This document shows, in pieces, positions 22,510 through 33,028 of a DNA stretch of 64,000 nt. The notes beneath the pieces were generated by a model that had not been told where the DNA came from, made no database searches, and saw nothing but the letters and a program-made list of their open reading frames with translations. Source of the stretch: Drosophila persimilis (taxonomy: Eukaryota > Arthropoda > Insecta > Diptera > Drosophilidae); assembly GCF_003286085.1 (NCBI RefSeq), contig NW_020825321.1, positions 930,001 through 994,000 of the forward strand, written 5' to 3'. The position numbers were made by a program, and so were the translations under genes. Each line of letters begins with the position of its first letter. Position 1 is the stretch's first letter.

Positions 22510-22761
22510 CAGGGACCTGAGGAAACGTCGACAAGGGCTTGTGGACTAAAGACCCACGGCCGCTAGAGTACCAAGAAAACAACACGAAAAAAACCCCGAC
22601 CTCGCGCAATTTTCAGCAGTGCGGGTTGCGTAACGAGCCTACGAAAGCGCGGCGTAGCGACAGAGAAATTCGAAACGACCGTAGCGATGCTCGACCCAGT
22701 GCCTCAGTGCCGGAAAAGCGCAAGCCAAACGAAATAGCAAACGCGAGTAATAAGCGGAGAA

Positions 22762-23772
22762 ATGGAATCCTATATAGAGGAACAGCCCGGTGAGTACTAC
22801 CCCGGAGAATTTTTCGCCAACCCTGGGGTGAGTACCGGCTGGATACATAAACGGCGCCGAGTGGAGCTAGAGTCCTTCGCGGATGAATTCGGATTCAGCG
22901 GAGAAGCTGACCTCGCCTGGCCGACGGTTCAGCACGCGATATAGCTCAGATCTTGCTATCGCGCGTACGACTAGACGAGCGGGAGGTGCAGATGCCGCTC
23001 TTAGTATTACCGAATATGCTAGAGCAAGTCATCGTGGGGATGGATTTCCTATGCGCCATCGACACAACGATACAGTGTGGCAAGACACGCCTCCATCTTC
23101 AAGGTCACCAACGCCCCCAAACGCGCCGGTGATCACAGCCAGCCAAGTACACGCCCCCAGGACCCACGAACTCGAGACCCCGCCGCCAACGAATCCTCCG
23201 ACACGACACGAGCACAACGAACAAAGGACACAGAACCCACGGCCACGACGAGGACCAGCCTCCGGCCCACGCCCAGAAACCCAAAACCAAGCAACGCAAC
23301 GAAGAAAGCGAGCTGGTCCTCTGAGGGCACCGACGCGGTTCCACCAACGAAGGGAAAGGAACCCAGGACGCCCCTCCAGAAGACGGCACGGCCCCACCGT
23401 CAACAACCGCCACGCAGCAGCCAGACGCTCGAGGTACCAACTCCGACCGCCACCCTGGCCCAGGACTGCAACGACAACGCCATTGACACAAGTACGACCT
23501 CTACGACGGATTCCGACCAGCTGCTCCCGCGTCCTCTCAGGCAGGAACCGGGAAAGGCGACCAACTCCACACGAGGCGCCAATCGGAACCCCGATGCACC
23601 TGGAGCCAACACGCCATCGATCGTCGCTGACACTAGGATCACCACCGAGACCCACACGGGCACCCCACCCATGGTCGACAAACCCGCGGTAGCCACCCAC
23701 ATAAGCGAATACACTCGCGATGTCGAGCGCACTCGACACAACGATTGTCCCCGAGAACCCCGACAGCACTAG
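22762..23772 (+). pseudogene. Protease-like fragment and Pro/Thr-rich interior of the LTR element
   Basis: A short frame at 22762-22944 (start MESYIEEQPGEYYPGEFF) continues after a frameshift into one ending in EVQMPLLVLPNML and VIVGMDFL (about 22935-23060). The latter resembles the C-terminal I-x-G-x-D-F-L block of retropepsins. The frame then stops, and 23077-23772 is a long open frame of Pro, Thr, Arg and Ser with no recognised domain. The opposite strand is also open here, which is expected of such GC-rich DNA. I cannot assign a function to the low-complexity part; it may be a residue of gag/pol linker sequence or captured DNA. Confidence 0.45.
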
Positions 23773-24361
23773 TAACCTAGGAATTGACAAACAGCACGAA
23801 AATGATCCGGAACGAGTCCCAGACCCGTGGCTTCCCGACATCGCGCCAGGAATTCAGGAATGTCTGGACGAGGCGAGCCAACACTCGCAGACCATAGACA
23901 GAGGCTCAGCTTACCATTATTACGAGAATTGAGCTTGAAGAATATCACCCACATCAACGACCTGAGGGAATTCCGCGATCACGAGCAAGAAGAGCCCAGT
24001 GACCTACCAAATAGCGCTGACGCCAGCAAGAGAAGTAACGTAACGCTCACTTGACGTCACGACCACGCGCCCCACAAATTAGCTGACGAAGCGAAGAGAA
24101 CGCGAAAACCCCAACGCAGACCACAGAAGAAACATGACACCGAGCCACAACCGGCGACACCGCCGAAGGGGAGTCTCCCAAATCAAAACAAGAAAAGGGC
24201 ACGCGGATGACCCAACGTCGCACCCATAATGCGACGTGGAAGAAAAGCTTGCTTCGCAAGTATAGACTCGAAAGGCGATTTCATTGATCATGTTACGTTC
24301 GCCCTCACTAGAAAAAACTACCAGAGCCCGACCAACAGCCCACGAGTCTTCGTAACTCTCG

Positions 24362-24381
24362 CCGGGGAAGAAAGGGGAGGG
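24362..24381 (+). promoter_or_regulatory. Polypurine tract of the LTR element
   Basis: A purine run (GGGGAAGAAAGGGGAGGG core) directly before the 3' LTR at 24382, as needed to prime plus-strand DNA synthesis. Confidence 0.75.
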
Positions 24382-25185
24382 TGTAACGACCCTAAAAGGG
24401 TTTGTTACAATCCTTCCCCCAACGTATAACAAGCATAAACCTACTACCAAGTTACAACGGCTCTCCCAACATAGATTAACGCGTATATTACTTACACATG
24501 AACACTCCCCCCACACATAACTACTCGAGACGCGCCGACTCCAACAACGCTGACCAAACCAGGTCACGCGGACTTCCCCCACTCCAGACCAAGCGCCCGA
24601 TCCGGTGCCATCGAACACGAAAAGATGACACCGCGGAAGCTCGCGACGAACGCCAACGGCAAATACGCCAAGTCGACAAAACACAAGAAGTAACGCCAGC
24701 TCAAACCACGATCGCCGAATCGGCGAAAAGCGAGCCCTACGTGGAAGTGCATTTTGGATCCCGCTGACACAGCAACAACAAGCGTGTAAATAGACGCCGG
24801 CCAAAACCAGGAGACAGCTTACCCGGCTCTGAGTACAGACGTTGTACCACAGCTTACGCAGAAACCCGGCTCCGAGTACAGACGTCGTACTAATCTAAGA
24901 ATTTAAAAGTGCTAAAGTATTTGTAATAAAGTGTCTAATTATCTAAACAGTATCAAACTGCGTAACTTCATTCCAAAAAGCCGAGGCACCGACACTACCC
25001 CACCCCGCATCCACATACACCATTTAATACACACTACGAGCATCACTCGTCCTAGCCCCGATCCATCCTCTCTAAGATAGGCCAAGCCCGACGTCTCCCT
25101 CAAAGTTCCATCTATTTCTACAAATTTTTTGTGGATTGACCCCTACGTGACTGAGCTTACCTCAGCCTGAAATAGGTCCATCATA
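24382..25185 (+). mobile_element. 3' LTR of the 3.2-kb LTR element
   Basis: 804 bp starting TGTAACGACC and ending ...TCCATCATA. It contains two adjacent copies of an about 45-bp unit around CCGGCTC.GAGTACAGACGT (24820-24890) and an AATAAA near 24926. It is longer than the 5' LTR, which has an internal deletion. Confidence 0.75.
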
Positions 25186-25288
25186 AGCCTCATAAACTTC
25201 ACGATTCCTATTAGACTCACTAGAAATTTTATACCCTTGTTCCTGTCTTTCGAATTATTCCTTGCATGAACCATTTAGGGTCTTATTG
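25186..25288 (+). pseudogene. CR1-like LINE ORF2 C-terminal piece
   Basis: Resumption of the LINE interrupted at 21985: CATAAACTTCACGATTCC to GAACCATTTAGGGTCTTA matches 60470-60573. The sequence from 25289 to about 25465 is unassigned. Confidence 0.75.
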
Positions 25289-25469
25289 TTACATAAGTAC
25301 GTATCGGCGACCATCTATTGTTAATAAGTTTAAAGACCCCGATCTGCAGTAGGTACAATCGTATCTTCCTGTCCCAATTTGTCTTCGCTTGTGTGAGCAA
25401 GTATGTGGTTGTGGTAGCTATTGTTTCTCTATCTAAATGTATTTGGGGAATGGATACACTTGCAAGTCT

Positions 25470-25715
25470 GCACCATGTGCGAGAACGCATGTGTACCTTG
25501 AGACTCGACTTTCCTTTGAATGATTTCGAGCAGTGAGCGTAGGTGTCAGGTCGTTCACCTGTGTGACTACGGGTGTGTATAAGATATTTAGATTTATCGC
25601 TGAGAGATTGTATGCAAAAAGAACACTTATTCGGTCTTTCCTACGGAGTACGGATGTGTTCCTGGAGATGAGATATTTCTTGATATGACTGCGAGCAGTA
25701 GGTACACTTATATGG
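25470..25715 (-). pseudogene. C2H2 zinc-finger gene fragment, inactivated
   Basis: On the minus strand three tandem C2H2 fingers can be read with the standard linker. Finger 1 (25643-25710) has C-x2-C-x12-H, but its last His is replaced by Pro and is followed by a TAG stop (25641-25643). Finger 2 (25563-25624) is perfect, C-x2-C-x12-H-x3-H, followed by HTGERP. Finger 3 (25478-25545) has lost its first Cys (Tyr) and last His (Arg). The order and linker are those of a poly-C2H2 transcription factor. The fragment is confined to about 250 bp between a LINE relic and a BEL element, so it is probably captured or left from a duplicated host gene. The parent gene was not identified. Confidence 0.7.
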
Positions 25716-25936
25716 TGTTGATGGTCGTATTGGTATTTATTTATTTATTTCCAGAAAGTGGCGGTGCCGTCCTGTTAGCGGGCACGGAAGATGGGTCCAG
25801 AGGAGGGTCAGCCACATCCAGCTGAGTTAGAGGAGCGAGGCCCATGCTTAGAGCCTGCCTAAGCTTCGAAGTCCGAATCAGTAGCACATCATACTCGTCC
25901 AGAAAATAGGGCAGGGAAGCAGCCGTGAGAGCCAAT

Positions 25937-26305
25937 CTAGGCGACGACGCTGAAGAGAGTGTTCCACATAAGAGCGCACGACGGCCTGCTTACTCTTCCC
26001 AAATCTCGAGAGCAGCGACGCGTCGCTGGAGGCTGTGGACGTAGTGCTTCGACCAGGCTTGTCAGAACCGCCGTTTGAGCTCTGAGAGCAGTTGCCACCT
26101 CTTGGTATAGGTGGTACCGTTGCTCCGTGCGTCTGCCTCGAACCCTTGCGGCAGCGAGCGAAGGGCCTGGCCGATCAGCAAGTAGCCTGGCGTGGGTACC
26201 TCTCCGTCGTTGGGATCTGTGCTGGCCAGAGTGAGTGGCCTGGAGTTCAGTATGGCCTCTGCTTCGGGCAGCACCGTCCGAACCTCGCTCTCCGTAAGCG
26301 CGGCG
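25937..26305 (-). pseudogene. Integrase C-terminal part of BEL C
   Basis: Encodes AEAILNSRPLT (conserved BEL block), PTPGYLLIG, a KRW..LSELKRRF segment, then after a frameshift WSKHYVHSLQRR. These are the usual features after the catalytic Glu. Its codons join directly to the integrase sequence beginning at 27573 when the Transib-like element and its target duplication are removed. 25741-25936 continues as an open frame of unknown meaning, perhaps the polyprotein end. Confidence 0.75.
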
Positions 26306-27567
26306 CGCAGTGGCGATTTCGACGAAAAGAGGTGGCAAAAGTCGGAGATTTTTTAGCGCTTTGGATACAATGAATATAAGCATCTAATGGAAAACTTTCA
26401 AGAACTTTTAAAAATCAAACTTTCAAAAAATTCGGACTTTTAGTTTAGAAGATATGAGCTCTCAAAGTTGAAAATTGTTTCAGTGTGCACAATTTTTTTA
26501 ACTTTTATTTAAATACTGCATCTTTCAGGTGGAAAAACGGTAAACTATGTAACGTATGATTCTGTTTTTGGTATATTTTATTTGTTGCATTAATTCTTAA
26601 GAAAACTTTTTAAAAATATGGTCAGTTACATAGCCAGTTGTTTAGAAAAACTTGTTTTGCCAACCATCTAAAATTTATGCTATTTTTCAACTTTGACTGG
26701 ACTTTTAAAAAATAAATCCTTAAATTTTCCCGAGAATTTTTTTATATGTTCCTTGAACTATTTATTACCTAAGTCTAAAAGCCCTTTCTGCGCTTCGGAG
26801 CCGTTTGGCTTCTATACCGATTTACCTGTCACAACCTCGCGCGAAACTGCAAGGAACAAAAAATACCTGCAGGTTTGGTGAATATGCCTCGAAGACTTCT
26901 GAGCTGTTACTGGAAAAATATCCTGAAAAGAAGCTAGCTCCCACACTTCATAAAATTCTGGCACATGGTCAAATTTTAATAGAACATCAGAGCCTACCAA
27001 TTGGAGAGATGTCAGAAGAAGCCCAGGAAAGGAGAAACAAAGATTACAAAAAATACAGGAATATGAATACGTGCAAGACATCACGAACTAAGACCATAAC
27101 CAAGACCTTTTCAACATGTTGGCAGCCTGTTCAGATCCATATATTTCATCCATTAGATATGTGAGATCACAAATTAAATTGGAAAGTAGTTATTCTTCAG
27201 AAATGATAAGTTTATTAGATATTCCTCCCACTAAACAGGAAGTGGAGGATTATTTTGCAGAAACAAGAAGAAAATTGTTTTTATTTAAATTTTTTAATAT
27301 TAGGTTAAGTTAAAAATTAAATTAAAAATTTATAGTAAAAACCAGCATGATTGATAAAAATAAATAAAAATAGGAAAAATATGCACCGGCAACAAAGTTC
27401 AACTTTAACCCATTATTGTGAAGTTTTAGACACTGTAGAATAATTGACTTAAGCACATTAAATTTTGAAAGATTTTTCTTTCAAACGCAGTTTGTTTCAT
27501 AAATATATCTTTATTTGTTCAGAAGTTATTAATTTAGCAAGCTGAAACGGCGGAATTCGCCACTGTG
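26306..27567 (+). mobile_element. Transib-like (RAG1-related) DNA transposon relic
   Basis: 1.26 kb inserted into BEL C integrase. The ends are CGCAGTGGCG at 26306 and CGCCACTGTG ending 27567; the right end has a perfect CACAGTG heptamer in reverse, the left one has a single change. Flanking 5-mers are CGGCG (26301-26305) and CGCCG (27568-27572), consistent apart from one base with the GC-rich 5-bp CGNCG duplication typical of Transib. The interior carries a transposase C-terminal fragment. The BEL integrase frame is continuous across the site if the element is removed. Confidence 0.7.
26690..27313 (+). pseudogene. Transib/RAG1-like transposase C-terminal fragment
   Basis: The frames 26805-27164 and 27116-27313 together show a block pattern I recognise from Transib transposases and the RAG1 core: YASKTSELLLEKYP, LAPTLHKILAHG, LPIGEMSEEAQERRNKD, KTSR and, in the second frame, CSDPYISSIR. 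The Glu-rich SEEAQ region is where the third acidic catalytic residue is expected in this family (from family knowledge, not verified). A frameshift lies near 27095. The N-terminal and central catalytic regions are missing, so the fragment cannot be active. Confidence 0.6.
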
Positions 27568-28985
27568 CGCCGTCGGCGATCTGCCGGACGACGATTTGTT
27601 TCGCCGACTTGACCGACCCCCCTCGCAGGGGGATGAACTTCCACTGCTGCTCCTCGAACGCTTCCTGCAGCTTCCTCAGCTCGTTCCGGGCCCCGACGAA
27701 GTTGGTCGATTTCGACGGGCGGACACGTCCTCGAATCCGAGGCAAGACGTTAATAGGACCACAAAAATCCACCCCACAAATCAGGAATGGAGGACCTTCT
27801 CTAAACCTGTCTGCCGGCAGATTTCCCATGATCTGACTCATCAATTTTGGTTTGTAGCGAAAACAATGGATGCATCTCCTAACTATCCGAGTACATTCCC
27901 GACGTGCATTTACATGCCAAATCTCCTGTAAATTCCTCAAAAACAGTTCGACTAAGTGACTTTTGGCGGGCAGTAGACTTGGAAACTTGGCCTCAAGTGG
28001 CACGGGCGCATGCAACAACCTGCCTCCCACCCTGATAAGCGAACAGATGCCTCTTTTTCGGACATCTTTTGGATATATTTGGCCATCATTTGCAGGCTTG
28101 GCGGCAGAGGCTCTCTCTTTTTCAACGGTTTAAACTCCTGCGGAAAGACATTTCGTTGAACCAGCTCCATCAATTTGAGGGACGATTGCTGCAACTACTT
28201 TACAGTCAACTCCGTCGATGTTTAAAAATCGGTACACATAGGCAAATACGCGCAAACGAGCAAATATCTGAATGGGAAATGAGTCCTCAATTAAAAACTG
28301 GGCGGACTTTTTTACCTAAAAATCCCTTACATCGGCTGAGATGTTAAAATGGGAGTTTTTTGGCCAACAGTGCTCAGGCTCACATACAAATTCAGAACCA
28401 TCTAGCCAAATTGACTCAAGGAGTTCAGGAATGTCGTATCCACGAGAAGCCAAGTCCGCTGGATTTGACAGCGAAGGCACATGACCGGATTATATCCCTA
28501 CTGATAGCTCTTGAATTGTGGCTACACTATTTGACACGAAAACAGAAAGCGACTATGGCGGAGTCTTTATCCAATGTAGCGTTATTTTGAAGTCCGTCCA
28601 GAAATAAACTCTCTCGATTCTGCTTTTGTCAAGAACTTGTTTGACGTAGGACCAAAATAGAGCCCAGAGAGTGACGGTGCATAATTCAAGCCTTGGTATG
28701 GTTTTCGTCTTTAGTGGAGCAACTCTAGCTTTTACTGCCAACAATCGACAACAGACTTAAGCACTTTCGATTGCTCGAATATAAAGGCAACAGCTGATGC
28801 TTTACTAGAAGCGTCTGCTAAACCGTGAACTTTAACAGCTGAGCATCCACTGGCAAAAGTATACCTTGGAATGGTCACTGCGTGAAAATTCCGCAAATTT
28901 TTCTTCAAGACTTCCCAACCTAAATGCAATTCCATCGGAATCGCTTCATCCCATTCCAACTGCAGTTGCCAAAGTCTTTGGAGGA
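27568..28985 (-). pseudogene. RNase H and integrase N-terminal part of BEL C
   Basis: 28553-28985 is the RNase H side: VHGLADASSKASAVAF (acidic motif), PRLELC, FWTDFKITLHWIK. 27568-28194 is the integrase: GGRLLHAPV, zinc-binding His/Cys residues (CIHCFRYKP), MGNLPADRF, then catalytic GVDFCGP with Asp present, followed by a deletion to the TNFVGARNELRKL block (second Asp region altered) and GGSVKSAKQIVVRQIADG before the Transib-like insertion. Several frameshifts and internal deletions occur, especially between 28195 and 28552. Confidence 0.75.
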
Positions 28986-28990
28986 GAATT

Positions 28991-29842
28991 TTATGCTAAT
29001 GCTTTGGTCGAATCGGCATCATTGAAATTAAGGGATTTTTCCATGTTGATCCCTTTAGCTAGTTGTGGATGGTTTAAAAACCATTTAGACAGCCGGAATC
29101 CAACGTGATTTAGGATTTCGGGCACTTGACTGCACATCACATTCAACGTGTCAATCTCATCGGCTCCAGTAAGCATGTCGTCCACATAATAATCGTTACA
29201 AATTATGTCGGAATCGATCTCATGTGCGTTTCTATGACGAACTCCAAGTTCTTGCAAGCAACGGATGGCAAGAAATGGATCTGAAGCCGTTCCGTAGGTG
29301 ACAGTACTTAAACGAAAAATCTGTACCTCATCAGATGGATTCTCTCGCCATAATATGAGCTGAAAGTTGCGATCGTCTTCAGTCATAGTCTCTTGCCTGT
29401 ACATTTTCGAGATATCTGCTGTTAAGGCAAAGCGATTCAAACTAAATCTGACGAGAGATAATACCAATTCCCTCTGAATAGTGGGTCCCACCATTAAAAT
29501 GTCGTTTAATGACTGCGCCGAAGTAGTCTTCGCTGACGCGTCGAACACGACTCGAAGTTTGGTTGAGGTATTATCAGGCCTCAGGACGTATTGATTTGGT
29601 ATAAAATAGTGCGGTCCCGGAGGAGTAATATTGGCTGTTGGAGACATATGAACGAGCTCGAGGTACTCCTTCATTAAAACAACGTATATTTCGTGAAGCG
29701 AACTGTCTTTCAGACTTCTACGCTCTAACGAAAAGAATCGGTGCTTAGCCACATTGAACGAAGATCCCAGCATATGGGGATCAGATTTAAAGGGCAGGTG
29801 AACTTCGAACCGCCATAAATTTAAATTAGAAACACTTTTCAC
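28991..29842 (-). pseudogene. Reverse transcriptase of BEL C
   Basis: 283 open codons: LRVVFDASAKTTSAQSLND, LTADISKMYRQ with the first catalytic Asp, TVTYGTASDPFLA and CNDYYVDDMLTGAD with the paired Asp residues. This is a typical BEL/Pao RT palm. The frame is open and the catalytic residues are present. It is cut off from a start and from gag by frameshifts, so it is not expressed as a polyprotein here. Confidence 0.85.
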
Positions 29843-30878
29843 AAAGTGTTCCTCATCAGAAATTTTTTCTGCTGAATATTTTTTGAATTCTATATTCTTT
29901 GAAACTATCTATCTAACTATCTAGCTCCCAAAGCCTTTCAACAAGGCCTCCCAGCTCCATGTCTTCCTTTGACGAAGCTGCGACACAACACGCAGCTTCT
30001 TATTGTTGTTGCTTACATCGCTCAGAAACTACCCATCGCCCAGAGCACAACAACTTGAAGAATGAGTCTGATCCAAGAAACATATCTATCTCTTGGGGTC
30101 GATGGAACGCTGGATCTGCTAACTCCACGCTCGCCGGAATTTTCCACTGGGAAGAGTATATTGTAGTCGACACTTCACTCCTTGAGACCGAGCTTGATTT
30201 TTCTACCGATGTTACTGTCAGCCGACGACACCCTTGACAATCTTAGAGACTGCGCCAGGCTTTCTGTCATGAAATTGACCTGCGAGCTTGAGTTCCACCT
30301 GACCTTGCGAGTCTGAGCTCTGATTTACACTCGAAACGCCATATCTGTGCAGTAGTGAGTGGTATCCTGTGAACAAACTCTGCACCTAGAGGATGTGCAC
30401 GGGGAAACCCTATTCACTGATTTAAAGCAATTAATACACAGCTGCTTGCCGTTTGCGAAGACGAGTCCCAAATCCATGACAATTTACAATCGAATGGTTG
30501 TAGCCACAATATAAACACTTGGGCTCGATAAATTTTTCAGCCCTTGCGAAAGAAAAAAACGACCTTTTCAGTATTCCTCTGCTGAAAGGTGTTGGTGTCG
30601 CCTATGTAACGTTTTGGCACAATCAGATCAGATGAGCTTCCTCTCATCATAATCAGCTCCTCCTTATATTTCGATTTTGTATATGAATACATCTTCGAAA
30701 ACACCAGTTTTATTATCATGGCGTTAGCCACCTCACGCTCGTCTCCTAATGATAAGAGTGACTCAAAAATTGCTGTCACAGAATCTATAACTAATCGCAG
30801 AGAAGAGGCGGACGGCTTTGTCATGGCCGGAATTTCAAACAACTTTGCAAGTGTAGTATGCACACATAAAGAGTACAT
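29843..30878 (-). pseudogene. gag and protease remnants of BEL C
   Basis: 30537-30878 is a DUF1759-type capsid piece (MTKPSASSLRLVIDSVTAIFESLLSLGDEREVANAM in parts). Around 30360-30540 a zinc-knuckle pattern (QLCINCF..C..SRCRVC..THYC) is readable. The protease region (29850-30350) is too broken for the catalytic Asp to be identified. The same order occurs in BEL-D2 at 50246-51549. Confidence 0.65.
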
Positions 30879-30880
30879 AC

Positions 30881-31220
30881 TGTACCGAGTTTGTGTGGAA
30901 GAACATACATTGTAATACGACGTAATACGATCACACGAATATGCCTCGATCTATCATAAGTGGAGCCGTTAAGTTTACATAACTCGACGGCGCAAGGAAT
31001 ATGACCTACTGCATGTGTATACGACATTCTTTCTTACGCTCATCAAGCATATACATAATGCGGCCGCTCCGCTGCCGGCGGCTCTGGCAGCGGAGCTACG
31101 CGGCCTTAGCCAAGTAAGCGCCAAATTATAAGATTTCAGATCAGCCAATAAAGAACGGTAAAAATAATTACATGGCGACCTTGACTCGCGAGTAAAATGA
31201 GCCAAGAAAACGACAACAAT
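30881..31220. other. Unassigned stretch with a GC-rich hairpin
   Basis: No coding sequence recognised. CTCCGCTGCC (31067-31076) and GGCAGCGGAG (31086-31095) form a perfect 10-bp stem with a 9-nt loop, extended outward by GGCCG/CGGCC-type bases. Confidence 0.5.
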
Positions 31221-31602
31221 ACCCCTCCCTCTGCATTTGGTTCTCGACCCTACAGCGGGTCAATGAGCTTAATCATTTTCATGTGAACCAAATACAGCAC
31301 ATACCTCATCGCGTAACAGAACACGAGAGTTGCAGTGTTGACAAAGACACTTGTCCAGACAGCCCAACAACAACTATGGGGCCGTGGAACGTGGAAACTG
31401 CCGTTGCTCAACATAACACCTGCTCGTGTGCCATGTCAGCAGATTAATGCACCGGCGACTGCGCAGCCGGCGGCCGGGGTCTTAACATAAAGACTTTAAT
31501 TTGTGTTTATATTCAGATTCTCTAAGACCTCCAACGAGGAACAATAAATTTCGTTTTGACGGAATAAATAATAAATATTACAATAAACGTCGATTCTACT
31601 TT
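31221..31602 (+). mobile_element. Partial LTR of gypsy-F, + copy
   Basis: Shared with 55957-56345 (inverted) from CCCCTCCCTCTGCATTTGG to TCTACTTTA just before the PBS. It includes AATAAA words near 31545-31585. The true LTR start may lie further left, where the two copies no longer agree. Confidence 0.6.
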
Positions 31603-31604
31603 AC

Positions 31605-31616
31605 TGGCGCCCAACG
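31605..31616 (+). promoter_or_regulatory. Primer-binding site of gypsy-F (tRNA-Lys type)
   Basis: TGGCGCCCAACG immediately after the LTR, the sequence used by gypsy-type elements primed by tRNA-Lys. Also found in reverse at 55940-55951. Confidence 0.75.
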
Positions 31617-31758
31617 GAATTTTACCCAACGCGAGTGAATATTTAAAAAAAATTAGTAATCTAATGCTTCGAGTTCAACAAAAATAAAAGTAACATAAAG
31701 AGTGTTTACCCAATGCGAGTTTTTACTGTTATTTGCCGGCATCAACATCCACAAATGG

Positions 31759-32882
31759 AACGAGGGGGAACGTTGTGAGTTGCTGCGGACACCGCAACTC
31801 TACAGTTATACCCGATACTAAGTCAGTATGGCTTTCCTCCGGCAGACGCCGCTAATATTAAACGATACGACAAAGAGTGCGTGCGAGAGAGACAGAAAAT
31901 CAGTCTGAGCGTGATGTCACGCGCTGCGTAGCCACTGCAAATTGATTTGTTCCTTTTGGCTACAAAAATTATCTGATCTGATCCAGATTCAGCAATCTGA
32001 TAGATATGGTCGTTATCTATGATTCTGCATTTTTAGTTTTCTTGAATCTGCAATATTGTGGATGCAACAGATTTTCGTCCTTTGTGTGGGCGGAAGGGGG
32101 TGGGGCGAAATTTTGAGATACACGTTTTATAGTGAGATCTAAGAGAAGTGCGGATTCCAAATTTGGTTACTCTAGCGTTAATAGTCTTTGAGATTTGTGA
32201 ATATCCCCAGATTTGCATCCTTTGCGGGGGCGGAAGGGGGTGTGGCGAAATTTTGAAACAAACTCGTCTCGGTCCCATATATTAGGAGTGTGGATACCAA
32301 ATTTGGTTGCTCTAGCTTTTATAGTCTCTGAGATCTAGGCGCTAATGTTTTACTCTAAGCAAAGCCGCCTATGCTACCTGTGTGTTAGAGAGAGACAGGG
32401 CGAGAAAAAATGAAATTGTTTTCTTGATGCTGGCTATAATAGTAATACGATCCAATTCAGATTCTGCAGTCTAAAAGATATGGTCATTCTCTACGATTCT
32501 GCGTTTTTTGTTTTCTCGTATCTTTAAAATTGTGGATGCCACAGATTTTCGCCCTTTGTGGGGGCGGAAGTAGGCGGGGCAAAGTTTTGAAATATTTTTG
32601 TAGCAGTGACATATCACAGAAGTCTGGATCCAAAACATCGTTGCTCTAGCTCTTATAGTCTTTGAGCATTAGGCGCTGAAGGGGACGGACAGATGGACAG
32701 ACGGACGGACGGACGGACGGACAGACGGACAGACAGACATGGCTCAATCGACTCGGCTATTGATGCTGATCAAGAATATATATACTTTATGGGGTCGGAA
32801 ACGATTCCTTCTGGACGTTACACACATCCACTTTTACCACAAATCTAATATACCCCAATACTCATTTTGAGTATCGGGTATA
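31759..32882 (-). mobile_element. HINE inserted in gypsy-F leader, first copy
   Basis: Full-length HINE in reverse orientation: GAGGGGGAACG and the hairpin GAGTTGC..GCAACTC at the left, GAGTATCGGGTATA at the right, with a GACG-type microsatellite at 32688-32738. It is 1.12 kb and closely similar to the one at 9357-10406. Confidence 0.8.
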
Positions 32883-33028
32883 AAAACAGGCTGAAGGGCA
32901 ATCCCTCGCCTCAAAAAGTAAAAACAACAAGCTAAAGGGCAAACCCCTTGCTGACGGTTAAAAAAAACCACACCCGGAAGAAGCTGAAAGGCAATCCATC
33001 GCTTCCCGCATCAACATCTACAGAAGGA
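32883..33028 (+). repeat. gypsy-F leader repeat between the two HINEs
   Basis: Contains three related GCTGAAGGGCAATCCCTCGC-type units (about 32890, 32935, 32985), as in the leader of the mirror copy at 55490-55748. Confidence 0.75.

Larger units (their letters stand above)
21986..25185 (+). mobile_element. Non-autonomous Ty3/gypsy-type LTR element (Osvaldo/Ulysses-like?)
   Basis: 3.2-kb element inserted in a CR1-like LINE with a 4-bp AGCC duplication (21982-21985 and 25186-25189). LTRs start TGTAACGA. A PBS (22499) and a polypurine tract (24362-24381) are in their proper places. The interior of about 1.9 kb has only a protease-like fragment and a Pro/Thr/Arg-rich GC-rich stretch; RT, RNase H and integrase are absent. 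The tRNA-Lys-like PBS, TGTAACG start and 4-bp duplication suggest a gypsy-type element; the clade is a guess. Confidence 0.75.
25741..30880 (-). mobile_element. BEL/Pao element C, gag to integrase, no LTRs seen
   Basis: Minus-strand BEL/Pao element with gag (30537-30878), zinc knuckles, RT, RNase H and integrase in normal order, interrupted by a Transib-like element at 26306-27567. I see no LTR at either end. The left end abuts the zinc-finger fragment at 25736; the right end fades near 30880. The RT resembles, but is distinct from, those of roo-like B and BEL-D. Confidence 0.8.

Noticed and set aside
23029-23841. Open frame of 270 codons on the minus strand, and a similar one on the + strand.
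   Set aside because: Both strands and several frames are open because the DNA is GC-rich and low in complexity. No domain is visible.
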